Assembly (NCBI RefSeq): GCF_947503705.1
Contig: NZ_CANNES010000001.1
Coordinates: 936,501 to 1,000,500 of the forward strand
Direction: 5' to 3'
Length of the DNA stretch: 64,000 nucleotides
Origin: an uncultured Tateyamaria sp.
GTDB lineage: Bacteria > Pseudomonadota > Alphaproteobacteria > Rhodobacterales > Rhodobacteraceae
Under the pieces are notes generated by a model that saw only the letters and a program-made list of their open reading frames with translations, did not search any database and was not told the origin of the DNA. Below are positions 17,136 to 26,077 of this stretch, in pieces. The stretch's first letter is position 1. Every line of letters begins with the position of its first letter. The position numbers and the translations under genes are program-made.

Positions 17136-18145
17136 GTGGTCCCTTTCAGGGCGGCGGATTGCAGGGCCGTCACGGCGATCATGTTCAACACGTCGTCGGC
17201 GGTGCAACCCCGGCTGAGGTCATTGGCGGGTTTGGCGAGGCCCTGAAGGATGGGGCCAATGGCGGTACAGCCACCGATGCGTTGGGCGATCTTATAGCCG
17301 ATATTGCCCGCATCGAGGTTGGGAAAGATCATCACATTGGCCTGGCCCGCGGTCGGAGAACCGGGGGCCTTGGTATTGCCCACCGAGGGCACAAAGGCCG
17401 CGTCGAATTGCAATTCGCCGTCGGCGTCAAGGTCAGGATGATTTTCGGCGAGCAGGGCGGCGGCCTGGCTGACTTTGCTGACATTGGGATGCCGCGCGCT
17501 GCCTTTGGTGGAAAAAGACAAGAGCGCAATTTTCGGCGTGTCCTGAATCAATGCACGGTAGCTGGCCGCAGATTGAACGGCGATGGCGGCCAGTTCCTCG
17601 GCATTGGGTTCGATCACGAGGCCGCTGTCGGAAAAGATCATGGCCGCCCGGCCCGAGGGGTGACCTTCGGGCAAGACCATCAGGAAAAAGCTGGAGACGA
17701 GAGCGGCATCCTTGGCTTTGCCAATGACTTGCAGGGCCGCGCGCACAGTGTCGGATGTGGTGGCCACAGCGCCGCCGACCGTACCGTCGGCGTGCCCCAT
17801 ACGGACCAGCATGGCGGCAAAGACGAGCGGGTCCCGGATCACCTTGGCGGCAGCCTCGGGTGTGACGCCCTTGTGCTTGCGTAATTCGTAAAAGGCGGTG
17901 GCGATGTCGTTGGTCAGCGGATGCGTGCCCGGATCGGCAATCAACAACTGGGCGGAGGGCACGCCGCCTGCTGCGCTCAGCGTATTGGTCACGGCCTGGG
18001 TGTCGCCAACCAGTGTAATCTGGGCGAGGCCCGAACGGGTGGCCTGAATGGCGGCGGCCACGATCCGGGGATCGTGACCTTCGCTTAGGACAATATGGGC
18101 AGGCCGGATCTTCGCGCGCTGTTGCAGCGCGTCCAGAACAGTCAT
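17132..18145 (-). CDS. pta: Phosphate acetyltransferase
   Basis: A protein of 337 residues, the short Pta form without the N-terminal DRTGG region. Recognisable segments are IVLSEGHDPRIVAAA, MGHADGTVGGAVATTSDTVRAAL, FSDSGLVIEPNAEELAAIA, LSFSTKGSARHP and ANVMIFPNLDAGNIGYK. It converts acetyl phosphate from Xsc plus CoA into acetyl-CoA in the cytoplasm, the last carbon step of taurine dissimilation. The start MTVLDALQQRAK, 43 bp after xsc, agrees with the family N-terminus; the longer frame overlaps xsc. The stop overlaps the soeA start. Linkage to xsc explains why a dedicated Pta is kept here. Confidence 0.93.
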   Translation of the reverse strand: MTVLDALQQRAKIRPAHIVLSEGHDPRIVAAAIQATRSGLAQITLVGDTQAVTNTLSAAGGVPSAQLLIADPGTHPLTNDIATAFYELRKHKGVTPEAAAKVIRDPLVFAAMLVRMGHADGTVGGAVATTSDTVRAALQVIGKAKDAALVSSFFLMVLPEGHPSGRAAMIFSDSGLVIEPNAEELAAIAVQSAASYRALIQDTPKIALLSFSTKGSARHPNVSKVSQAAALLAENHPDLDADGELQFDAAFVPSVGNTKAPGSPTAGQANVMIFPNLDAGNIGYKIAQRIGGCTAIGPILQGLAKPANDLSRGCTADDVLNMIAVTALQSAALKGTT

Positions 18146-18188
18146 GGCCTGGCCCGTTGTTTTATGCGGTTCCCTTTGGGCAATCCGC

Positions 18189-19967
18189 TCACACGGCCTG
18201 CGGACGCATGTCGTCTTTGCTGATGCCAGCAACTTCGACGGGTTTCTTCATCGCGTCGCGGCGGAAGGGGTCACCCAGTTCCTGGTTGATCATCGCCTCG
18301 ATCAGGGTGGTGATGCCGTTTTCCATCTGGTCCTTTATGGCCTGAGCCAGAGCGGCGGTCAGCTCTTCCTGGGTGCGGGCGACTACACCTTTGAGGCCAC
18401 AGGCATTGGCGATCCCGGCATAGGACACCTGTTCGTCAAGTTCAGTGCCGACAAAGTTATCGTCGAACCACAGGGTGGAGTTCCGCTTTTCCGCGCCCCA
18501 CTGGTAGTTGCGGAAGACGATCTGTGTGATCGCAGGCCAGTCGCCGCGACCGATGGCCGTCAGTTCGTTTACCGAGATGCCAAATGCGCCATCACCGGCA
18601 AAGCCCACAACCGGCACGTCGGGTTTGCCGATCTTCGCACCCACGATAGAGGGCAGGCCGTAACCGCAGGGGCCAAAGAGGCCTGGGGCCAGGTACTTGC
18701 GGCTTTCGTTGAAGGACGGATAGGCGTTGCCGATGGCGCAGTTGTTGCCGATGTCCGACGAAATGATCGCCTCGACGGGCAGGGCTGCCTGGATTGCGCG
18801 CCACGCCATGCGGGGGGCCATCCAGTCAGGCTTGGCCGCGCGGGCACGTTCGTTCCAGTTGGTGCCGGGATCGTCCTGCTCCTCGGTCATCGAGGTCAGT
18901 TCCTGCGCCCATGCGGATTTGGTTGTCGCGATGGTGTTCTTGCGCTCGGCCCGGTTGGTGTCGCCCGCGTCGTCTGCCAGTTGGGCGGTGATGCCGCGCG
19001 CCACTTTGGCCGCGTCGCCCACGATGCCCACGGTCACTTTTTTGGTCAGACCGATGCGGTCGGGGTTCAGGTCAACCTGGATGATCTTGGCGTCTGTTGG
19101 CCAATAATCCATCCCATAGCCCGGCAGGGTCGAGAATGGGTTGAGGCGGGTACCGAGGCACAGAACCACGTCGGCCTGATTGATCAACTGCATCCCGGCT
19201 TTGGAGCCGTTGTAGCCCAACGGACCTGCAAAGAGAGGGTGGTTGCCGGGGAACGCGTCGTTGTGCTGGTAGCCAACGCAGACGGGCGCGTCGAGACGTT
19301 CGGCCAGGATGCGGGAGGCTTCGATGCCGCCTTTGGACAGGACCGCACCGGCACCATTCAGGATGACAGGGAATTTCGCTTCGCTCAGCATCTTGGCGGC
19401 GTCGGCGACGGCAGCATCACCACCCTGAGGCAATTCAAAGTCGACGATGACGGGCAGTTCGATGTCGATGACTTGTGTCCAGAAATCACGCGGGATGTTG
19501 ATCTGGGCGGGGGCAGAGGCACGCTTGGCCTGCATGATCACACGGTTCAGGGTCTCGGCGATGCGGGACGGGTCACGAACCTCTTCCTGATACGCAACAC
19601 AGTCAGCGAACAGGTTCATCTGTTCCATTTCCTGGAAACCACCCTGACCGATGGTCTTGTTCGCGGCTTGCGGCGTGACCAGCAGGACAGGAGTGTGGTT
19701 CCAGTAGGCTGTTTTGACGGCGGTCACGAAGTTCGTGATGCCGGGGCCGTTTTGCGCAATCATCATGCACATCTTGCCAGTGGCGCGGGTGAAGCCATCG
19801 GCCATCATGCCGCCCGAAGTTTCGTGGGCACAGTCCCAGAATTTGATGCCCGCATCCGGAAAGATGTCAGAGATCGGCATCATGGCCGAACCGATAATGC
19901 CAAAGGCATTGTCGATGCCGTGCATCTGGAGTGTTTTTACAAAAGCTTCTTCGGTCGTCATTTTCAT
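18189..19967 (-). CDS. xsc: Sulfoacetaldehyde acetyltransferase
   Basis: A protein of 592 residues, typical for Xsc. It is a ThDP enzyme: AHETSGGMMADGFTRATG near residue 50 holds the activating Glu, and VVGFAGDGAFGISVNELT starts the ThDP/Mg-binding GDG motif with FRNYQWGAEKRN at its end. IGQGGFQEMEQMNLFAD and GPCGYGLPSIVGAKIG are characteristic of Xsc rather than acetolactate synthase. Reaction: sulfoacetaldehyde plus phosphate gives acetyl phosphate plus sulfite, in the cytoplasm. GGAGAG precedes the ATG. The 115-bp gap to tauR holds two direct repeats resembling the known TauR site, so transcription of xsc-pta-soe is probably TauR-controlled. Confidence 0.96.
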   Translation of the reverse strand: MKMTTEEAFVKTLQMHGIDNAFGIIGSAMMPISDIFPDAGIKFWDCAHETSGGMMADGFTRATGKMCMMIAQNGPGITNFVTAVKTAYWNHTPVLLVTPQAANKTIGQGGFQEMEQMNLFADCVAYQEEVRDPSRIAETLNRVIMQAKRASAPAQINIPRDFWTQVIDIELPVIVDFELPQGGDAAVADAAKMLSEAKFPVILNGAGAVLSKGGIEASRILAERLDAPVCVGYQHNDAFPGNHPLFAGPLGYNGSKAGMQLINQADVVLCLGTRLNPFSTLPGYGMDYWPTDAKIIQVDLNPDRIGLTKKVTVGIVGDAAKVARGITAQLADDAGDTNRAERKNTIATTKSAWAQELTSMTEEQDDPGTNWNERARAAKPDWMAPRMAWRAIQAALPVEAIISSDIGNNCAIGNAYPSFNESRKYLAPGLFGPCGYGLPSIVGAKIGKPDVPVVGFAGDGAFGISVNELTAIGRGDWPAITQIVFRNYQWGAEKRNSTLWFDDNFVGTELDEQVSYAGIANACGLKGVVARTQEELTAALAQAIKDQMENGITTLIEAMINQELGDPFRRDAMKKPVEVAGISKDDMRPQAV

Positions 19968-20048
19968 TTTGGCAGCTCTCCGGGAATGGGGGCGTCGAAT
20001 CGCCCGTGCGCGTTGGTGGCAGAGGTTAGTGCGGTGGCGGCCCCAGCG

Positions 20049-20081
20049 TTAGGGCCAGTTCAAAAGTCGATTTAGGTCCAG
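20049..20081 (-). promoter_or_regulatory. Putative TauR-binding direct repeats before xsc
   Basis: Two copies, TTAGGGCCAG (20049-20058) and TTAGGTCCAG (20072-20081), are spaced 23 bp start to start. On the minus strand they read CTGGCCCTAA and CTGGACCTAA, matching 8 and 9 of 10 positions of the CTGGACTTAA element that, from memory of Rhodobacter capsulatus work, is the TauR site. They sit 82-114 bp upstream of the xsc start, suited to an activator. Confidence 0.6.
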
Positions 20082-20082
20082 C

Positions 20083-21540
20083 CTAGGCGTGCAGCTGTTC
20101 TGCGATAAGTCCAATGCCTGCGGCGATCCGTTCTGATGGAATGGAGGAGTAGCCCAAGCGGTAATAGCGCCGGGTTTGTTCGGGGCTGGTAAAGAAGGCA
20201 TGGCCCGGTTCGATGAGCACGCCAACACTGCGCAACCGGGCGGCAAGTGTTGTTGTGTCAGTCCCTTCGGGAGCCCGCATCCAATAGCTGGAGCCGCCGA
20301 ACGCACCTTGGCCCGCGACTTCAAGCCCGTGGGCGTCGATGGCGCTTTGCATCTCTTTGCGGCGGGCGTGCAGCGCGGCGCCCATCTTGCGGATTTGAGC
20401 ATCATAATGCCCCATCGACAGGAAATAGGCGGCCGTGCGTTGAATATGTCCGGGCGGGTGGCGCAGCACCGAGGCGCGCAGGGCGCGGGCCTCGCGGATG
20501 AAAGGTTCAGACCCTACCAGATAGCCCAGCCGTGCCCCTGGAAACAGCGACTTGGAGAAGCTGCCCACATAGATCACCCGCCCGTCCGTATCAATGGATT
20601 TCAGCGCTGGCGAGGGCGGCTCAAGGAAGGACATCTCGAACTCGTAATCATCCTCGACAATCAGCGCATCAAGGTCCCGCGCCCGGTCCAGCAATTGCTG
20701 TCTGCGGCCCATTGGCATGGTCGCGGTAGTGGGGCATTGATGGCTAGGTGTGGCAAAGATTACGTCAGTGTCGGGGGGGATCGCATCAGGCGGAATGCCG
20801 TCACGGTCCACCCGGACAGGGGCCATATGACACCGGGATTGCGTTAGAATTTCGCGCAAGGCGGGGTAGCACGGGTCTTCAAACGCGGCTGTCCGGCGCT
20901 GGGTCAAAAGGACTTGTGCGGCCAGCCAGAGCGCGTTTTGCGCGCCCAGCGTGATCAGGATCTGATCGGCGTTTGCGGTGATCCCGCGGCGCGGCAGGGT
21001 ATTGCGCTGGATGAACTCGATCAGTTGCGGGTCGTCCTGGTCGAAGTAATCCGAGGTGAGCGCCGTGAAATCCCGCTGCCCCAAGGCTTGCAGGGCACAT
21101 TGCCGCCAGTTGGGATGATCAAAAAGCTGCGGATCGGTCTGTCCGTAGATGAATGGATAGCGAAAGCGCGCCCAGTCGAGCGGCTTGTTCAGGGTCTGCC
21201 CACCTGCAAACCGTTGTCCGATGGCCCGGCTCCAGTCCACGGCGTCCTCGGACACGGGCTGGGGCTGAAAGATCGGAGGGACGGGCGCGCTGGTGGACAC
21301 GAAATAGCCAGACCGCCCGCGCGCTGTCAGATAGTCGGAGGCCACAAGTTCGGTATAGGCCAGCGTAACCGTGATCCGGCTGATGCCGAGGTGCTGGGCC
21401 AGTTTGCGGGTCGACGGAAGTTTTTCCCCGGTCCCGAAACGACCCGACAGGATGCCATGCGCAATCATCTGCTGCACCTGGCTTTGCAGGGTGCCCTGAT
21501 GATTGGGCGTCAGGAAGAAGGTTTCGACAGGAAGCGCCAT
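20083..21540 (-). CDS. tauR: MocR/GntR-type PLP-dependent transcriptional regulator of taurine genes
   Basis: A protein of 485 residues. Residues about 10-78 are a winged helix of the GntR family (GEKLPSTRKLAQHLGISRIT). Residues 115-480 are a fold-type I aminotransferase-like domain with the PLP lysine in VGSFSKSLFPGARLGYLVG and the Asp-bearing VEDDYEFE segment. This is the MocR architecture. TauR in Rhodobacter capsulatus activates taurine genes in response to taurine, and the gene lies directly beside xsc here. Its upstream region carries an exact CTGGACTTAA element and a second degenerate copy, indicating autoregulation. The divergent upstream gene is an unrelated metallopeptidase. Other MocR proteins (PdxR, GabR) share the fold, but context makes TauR by far the best call. 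Confidence 0.9.
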   Translation of the reverse strand: MALPVETFFLTPNHQGTLQSQVQQMIAHGILSGRFGTGEKLPSTRKLAQHLGISRITVTLAYTELVASDYLTARGRSGYFVSTSAPVPPIFQPQPVSEDAVDWSRAIGQRFAGGQTLNKPLDWARFRYPFIYGQTDPQLFDHPNWRQCALQALGQRDFTALTSDYFDQDDPQLIEFIQRNTLPRRGITANADQILITLGAQNALWLAAQVLLTQRRTAAFEDPCYPALREILTQSRCHMAPVRVDRDGIPPDAIPPDTDVIFATPSHQCPTTATMPMGRRQQLLDRARDLDALIVEDDYEFEMSFLEPPSPALKSIDTDGRVIYVGSFSKSLFPGARLGYLVGSEPFIREARALRASVLRHPPGHIQRTAAYFLSMGHYDAQIRKMGAALHARRKEMQSAIDAHGLEVAGQGAFGGSSYWMRAPEGTDTTTLAARLRSVGVLIEPGHAFFTSPEQTRRYYRLGYSSIPSERIAAGIGLIAEQLHA

Positions 21541-21553
21541 GAGTCACGGTAAA

Positions 21554-21585
21554 CTGGCGATAAGAGAAATGCAATCTGGACTTAA
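21554..21585. promoter_or_regulatory. Putative TauR-binding direct repeats upstream of tauR
   Basis: CTGGCGATAA (21554-21563) and CTGGACTTAA (21576-21585) are direct repeats spaced 22 bp. The second is an exact match to the TauR element as I remember it. They lie 14-45 bp upstream of the tauR start, close enough to the promoter that bound TauR could repress or modulate its own gene. Confidence 0.6.
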
Positions 21586-21807
21586 GTAGATGCGAATCAG
21601 AAGGCCCTTAAACGACAACCTACCAAGGATGTATGCAGTATGCAATATAAAATGAAACGTTTCGTCTCATTTTTTGCTCTCCAGGTCCGAGACAACCCAA
21701 CGCCTTTTGCTTTCGTGATTGATCCGTTCGCAATGGCCGCTGTACAATTCAGGCGTGCATATTGGCGCGACGATGAATTTAAAGACTTTGATTTGGAGGC
21801 TTTGGAT

Positions 21808-24060
21808 ATGAAACTGGTTCACATATTTATGGTTGCTTTGGTGCTGGCTGGTGTCGGATTGAACGCCGAACGGAGCATGGCGGACACGACAGAGACCCTT
21901 AAGCGCCTTTATTCTGAAGGCGCGTTTCTGGTTGGTGGAACCGCCGCAGAAGTGTCCGGGATACAGCCGCCACCGTTTTCAATTGCGGACGCTTTTGAAG
22001 CTGACGTTGCCTATGATCAAATGTACATCAAGCCCAACGGATTTCCGCAAGCCAATGTCGTTAATTTCTACCTGTTGTGGCCCGATCATCTTGCGGCCCT
22101 TGGCTTGGAGGGTCTCGACAACTGTATCGCCCAGAAAGAAGGAGAATATCGCTATATTTTCTGCAACGGGCCCAGCCTGTTGCAAGCGACCCAAGCATTT
22201 GATCTTGCCCTTGAGCCTGAGGGGCCCGCGTCATTCGCGCTGGCCCGTCTTATCCTGGGCCATGAACTGATTCACCACATCCTGCGCCATACAGACCGGT
22301 TCGAAGAAAAGCGGCCGACACGGGCCGAACTGCGCGTGATCGAGCGCGAGGCCGATCTTGCAACCGCGCAGATGTTTGCGGAGCGATTTCAAAGGGAACG
22401 ATTGTACGCGAAGTTTTTCCCACCGGGATCTGATCTGGCGGAGCAATCGGATTCGATGATGCCTGATTGGCTGTTGCAACTCTTTCAGGTTGGTTCAACC
22501 CACGACGACTGGGACACCAGGTTACGCTCGCACGTGGTCCGCTCGACCGAGGTTTTTATTGACGCAAAGGCCTATCGAGGACTGGAGCCTGCTCAAATCG
22601 TTCTGCCGGAGCCAAGTTGCACGGATCAAAGCAGCTGTGCCTTTGCACAGGATGCGATGACCACCACTCAACTTGTCGATCATTGGTTCCGCAGTCCATT
22701 TGACGACCGAAAAGCGATCGCAAAAACGATTATTGAAATTGGATCCGAACGGGGGCTGGCCAAGGCAGGCTCCTATCAGGAGATGGCCATGTTGTGCCAG
22801 GCCTATGTGCTGGAAGGTCAAGCGGAGCAGTGCGCACCTGTATTTGATGTGTACGAAGAAAGCGCCATGGGGGTCTTCAACTATGTCTCTGATGACGATC
22901 GAGTCTTTGGTCTGCAAACCATGATCATGCGGCGACCTGATACAGAAGCTGATGCCGCTGCGCTTGTTCAGAACTTTGCCAATTATGCGATCGAGCCGCT
23001 CTATGTGGCTTGGTATTCTCACAAACCCATGGGTCTCAGTCCCGTTTATTCTTACCTTTCGTTCCTGAGAGGTGAAAACAACACCGTTGATTGTGGCACG
23101 GTCGGTGAAGGGTTCCGGCCTGAGGAATACTATGACTGTGGAACGTTCGCGCGCGAGGTTCAGGCGCAACTGGCAAACAATCCATTTTCGCCGGTCGCCT
23201 TAATGAACATTGCCCAGATGCTCAAAATGGACAACCCAGAACACCAGATCAGCTTTGTGACGCTTGCGGCGCTTGCACTGACCCAACCCACACGCGGGGT
23301 CCCCATGCCCGGTTGGCTCGACCTGCTCGCAAACGTGCCACCGGACCTCCTGGCGACTGGGGATCATGACTATCTGTTTCCGATGCCGCAAATCCTGTTC
23401 CAGATTGGCATGACGAGTATGGCCGTGCCGCATTTCGAACACCTCAATCGTGTTTTGCCAAAGATTATCCCCAATGAACAGGGATTGAGCCAGGCGTGGT
23501 TGGAAATGGGAGCGGATTGTCTGGATGTGTACATGGCAAGCTGTGCGATCGAGCACTTCAAACGATCCGAACGCATCTATCGCGCGTTGACGGAAAGCGA
23601 CGACCCAAAGTCTGTCAAACACGCAAATGCGATGCTTGGTACGGTGAACTTCAGACTGGCGAGAGCATATATTATTCTTGAAGACGCGGCATCTGCTGTT
23701 CCTCTCCTTGAGGAGGAACTGGCGACCGAAGACCGCGTCGCTGGCAGGATCGGGATTTTGGAAACCATAGCGGAAGCGCATTTGATGGATTGTAACGGTC
23801 CGGAAGCAGATGCCGCCCTGCGCCGTGCCGAAGCGCTTTTTGACTCGGATCCGGAACGCGACGAACAACGCCACGCCATGTCCGCAGGATACCGAAACTC
23901 AATCAACTACCTGCTTGGTGACAAGGCCGCGCTTGCAGAAAGCCGGAAAGCAGTCGATGCCGCCTATGAAGCGTGGATAGGATTGACGCCCAGCGGTTTC
24001 GATCCAATGATTGGCATGTGCAACGGGTATCGTCGCTTTAACTCACTTGTTCTGGATTAA
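21808..24060 (+). CDS. Secreted HExxH metallopeptidase with helical repeat C-terminus
   Basis: A protein of 750 residues. The signal peptide MKLVHIFMVALVLAGVGLNA ends near RSMA. The catalytic segment is LILGHELIHHILRH (zinc His152, Glu153, His156), followed about 25 residues on by IEREADLATAQMF, the third-ligand/ExxAD motif of M48-like gluzincins. The remaining 500 residues appear alpha-helical with TPR/Sel1-like features and many cysteines, consistent with a periplasmic or exported protein. The ATG was chosen for a GGAGG box 8 nt upstream; a 56-codon upstream extension lacks a signal. It sits between tauR and tpa and is visibly less GC-rich than those genes, suggesting insertion into the taurine cluster. 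The next gene begins three bases after its stop. Substrate unknown. Confidence 0.7.
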   Translation: MKLVHIFMVALVLAGVGLNAERSMADTTETLKRLYSEGAFLVGGTAAEVSGIQPPPFSIADAFEADVAYDQMYIKPNGFPQANVVNFYLLWPDHLAALGLEGLDNCIAQKEGEYRYIFCNGPSLLQATQAFDLALEPEGPASFALARLILGHELIHHILRHTDRFEEKRPTRAELRVIEREADLATAQMFAERFQRERLYAKFFPPGSDLAEQSDSMMPDWLLQLFQVGSTHDDWDTRLRSHVVRSTEVFIDAKAYRGLEPAQIVLPEPSCTDQSSCAFAQDAMTTTQLVDHWFRSPFDDRKAIAKTIIEIGSERGLAKAGSYQEMAMLCQAYVLEGQAEQCAPVFDVYEESAMGVFNYVSDDDRVFGLQTMIMRRPDTEADAAALVQNFANYAIEPLYVAWYSHKPMGLSPVYSYLSFLRGENNTVDCGTVGEGFRPEEYYDCGTFAREVQAQLANNPFSPVALMNIAQMLKMDNPEHQISFVTLAALALTQPTRGVPMPGWLDLLANVPPDLLATGDHDYLFPMPQILFQIGMTSMAVPHFEHLNRVLPKIIPNEQGLSQAWLEMGADCLDVYMASCAIEHFKRSERIYRALTESDDPKSVKHANAMLGTVNFRLARAYIILEDAASAVPLLEEELATEDRVAGRIGILETIAEAHLMDCNGPEADAALRRAEALFDSDPERDEQRHAMSAGYRNSINYLLGDKAALAESRKAVDAAYEAWIGLTPSGFDPMIGMCNGYRRFNSLVLD

Positions 24061-24063
24061 AAT

Positions 24064-24489
24064 ATGTCTTGGCTCATTCAACTGTTCTTGTGCCTCATTG
24101 TGGTTGGGATTTGCGTCTTTATCAGTGATCTTCTGCCTGCGTCCGGGTTGTTTTTCCAACTTGACGGGATTTCGCTTGGAGACGCTTTGATCTGGATTGC
24201 CATACCACTTTATGTGGGCGTCATCTTGGGCCAGGCTTTTCGCTACACCTATGCCAGAAAAACGGCGCCGTCGCTTGTTCACATCGTAAAAGGGGTGCGA
24301 AATTCCAAGCACACGACGCTCTCGATCCTGATCTCGCCGATCGTGTTTTTCATCGTATTTCAAGCGTCCAAGACATCGCTTGAGACGGCTCAGACGCTTG
24401 CATTCAGTTTTCAGAACGGGTTTTTCATAAACCACGTGATGGCTGCAATCATGGCGCGAGGTGAAGCGGAGTTCGGTCCGCGCGGGTAA
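24064..24489 (+). CDS. Small multi-span membrane protein, partner of the metallopeptidase
   Basis: A protein of 141 residues with three to four hydrophobic segments (WLIQLFLCLIVVGICVFIS, DALIWIAIPLYVGVILGQ, LSILISPIVFFIVFQAS). Its start lies three bases after the stop of the metallopeptidase gene, so the two are probably co-transcribed. No named family is recognised. A membrane anchor, transporter-like partner or immunity protein for the peptidase are possible, all by inference. It ends about 50 bp before the terminator of the convergent tpa gene. Confidence 0.6.
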   Translation: MSWLIQLFLCLIVVGICVFISDLLPASGLFFQLDGISLGDALIWIAIPLYVGVILGQAFRYTYARKTAPSLVHIVKGVRNSKHTTLSILISPIVFFIVFQASKTSLETAQTLAFSFQNGFFINHVMAAIMARGEAEFGPRG

Positions 24490-24538
24490 CAGACGGACCA
24501 CGATGGCGCGGACGCTGGTCCGATGCAAACCTTTGCAT

Positions 24539-24563
24539 AAAAAAAGACCCCGGTTGCCCGGAG
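24539..24563 (-). terminator. Rho-independent terminator of tpa
   Basis: Read on the minus strand, CTCCGG, a GCAA loop, and CCGGGG form a 6-bp GC stem, followed by TC and a run of seven T. It is 28 bp beyond the tpa stop. Confidence 0.8.
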
Positions 24564-24590
24564 CCTTCTGTGACATCCTTTTCGTTCCGG

Positions 24591-25985
24591 CTAGCCGAAG
24601 ACGCGGCCCAAGGCGCCGTCAACGGCGTCAACAATGTGGTCGATGTCGTCTTTGGTTGCGATCAGGGCGGGCGAGAAACATAGCGTGTTGTTCTTGCCCG
24701 GCAGCGACCTGTTGGTGGCCCCGATGATCACCGCCTGGCCCATGCAGTCCTTGACCACCGCTTGCACCATCGCCTCGGCTGCCGGGTCGCGGCTGTCGCG
24801 GTCGGCGACCAGTTCAGCGCCCAGGAAGAGGCCCTTGCCACGCACATCGCCGATCACTGCGTGTTTGTCCTTCAGCTCGGCCAGCTTGTCGAGCATGTAG
24901 TCGCCCATTGCGGTGGTGTTGCCCAGCAGGTCCTCGTCTTCGATGATCCGCATGTTTTCCAGCGCCGCCGCAGGGCCCGCGGTGCAGCCCCCAAAAGTGG
25001 AGATGTCGCGGAAGTAGTTCATCGGATCGGACGTATCGTCCTTGAACATGTCAAAGACTTCATTGGTGGTCGCCAGGCATGAAATCGCAGCGTAGCCGGA
25101 TGCGACGCCCTTGGCCATCGTCACCATGTCGGGTATGATGCCGTAGTGCTGGTAGCCGAACCATGTGCCGGTGCGACCGACGCCGCAAACGACCTCGTCG
25201 ATGTGCAGCAGGATGTCGTATTTCTTGCAGATCTCCTGCACCCGCTCCCAATAGCCCTCGGGCGGGACGATCACGCCGCCGCCTGCGGTCACGGGTTCGA
25301 GGCAGAGCGCGCCCACGGTGTCAGGGCCTTCGCGCAGGATGACCTCTTCTATCTGGTTGGCGGCCCATTCGCCGTAGTTAGCGTCTGGCGCGCCCTCCTG
25401 TTCGTGCTTGCGGTATTCAAGGCAGTGGGGGACGCGCACAAAGCCGGGCGTGAAGGGGCCGTACTGCGCGTTGCGCTCGTCCTGGCCGCCGGCTGAGAGA
25501 CAGGCGATGGTGGTGCCGTGGTAGTCACGGTCGCGGTAAAGGATCTTGTGCTTTTTGCCGCCGTATTTCTTGTGGGCGATCTGGCGGACGATCTTGAACG
25601 CCTTTTCGTTCGCCTCTGACCCCGAGTTGGCATAGTAGATGCGGTCGAGGCCCGGCATCTTGGTCAACAGCTTTTCGGCAAAGAGTGCGCCGGGCACTGA
25701 GCCCACAGTGCCGCCGAAGAAGTTCATTTTGACGATGGCGTCGCGCACCGCGTCGCCCATGGATTCGCGGCCATAGCCGACATTCACTGTCCAGACACCG
25801 CCCGAGACTGCATCGATATGCTCGACCCCTTTTTGGTCCCACACCCGCAGGCCCTTGCCCTCGATGATGATTTTTGGGTCAGCGCCTGTGAAAAACGGCT
25901 GGTGCTGGACCAGGTGGTGCCAAACATTTGCGCGGTCTGCTTCGACAACGCGGCTAATATCGTTTTCGGAGAACGTTCCGTCCAT
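24591..25985 (-). CDS. tpa: Taurine:pyruvate aminotransferase
   Basis: A protein of 464 residues, class III aminotransferase. YYANSGSEANEKAFK near residue 120 binds PLP phosphate, LHIDEVVCGVGRTG carries the PLP-ring Asp, and VTMAKGVASGYAAI holds the Schiff-base lysine. It starts MDGTFSENDISRVVEADRANVWHHL, the Tpa-type N-terminus. It moves the amino group of taurine to pyruvate, producing sulfoacetaldehyde for Xsc and alanine, in the cytoplasm. An alanine dehydrogenase to recycle pyruvate is not in the window. It is divergent from tauABC with a shared control region holding TauR-like repeats. The omega-aminotransferase family is broad, but gene context makes the assignment strong. Confidence 0.94.
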   Translation of the reverse strand: MDGTFSENDISRVVEADRANVWHHLVQHQPFFTGADPKIIIEGKGLRVWDQKGVEHIDAVSGGVWTVNVGYGRESMGDAVRDAIVKMNFFGGTVGSVPGALFAEKLLTKMPGLDRIYYANSGSEANEKAFKIVRQIAHKKYGGKKHKILYRDRDYHGTTIACLSAGGQDERNAQYGPFTPGFVRVPHCLEYRKHEQEGAPDANYGEWAANQIEEVILREGPDTVGALCLEPVTAGGGVIVPPEGYWERVQEICKKYDILLHIDEVVCGVGRTGTWFGYQHYGIIPDMVTMAKGVASGYAAISCLATTNEVFDMFKDDTSDPMNYFRDISTFGGCTAGPAAALENMRIIEDEDLLGNTTAMGDYMLDKLAELKDKHAVIGDVRGKGLFLGAELVADRDSRDPAAEAMVQAVVKDCMGQAVIIGATNRSLPGKNNTLCFSPALIATKDDIDHIVDAVDGALGRVFG

Positions 25986-26077
25986 GTCGTAAACCTTTCA
26001 GGTGTGAGGAGGGGCCAATGAAATATGGGCCCATTGGCCTTCTGACGGGTACATTTGCTGAGATTCTGATCTCCATA

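Noticed and set aside
14361-17246. Two long plus-strand frames antisense to soeA
   Set aside because: SoeA on the minus strand is intact with its iron-sulfur and molybdopterin motifs; the antisense translations are low in family-like features.
18144-20075. Long open frame antisense to xsc (643 codons)
   Set aside because: The opposite strand encodes a full-length, motif-complete Xsc. The antisense frame shows no recognisable motif and is a by-product of GC-rich codon bias.
21808-24060. ImmA/IrrE-type regulatory peptidase
   Set aside because: It has a signal peptide, lacks a helix-turn-helix partner, and the ExxAD third-ligand region resembles M48-like enzymes more.
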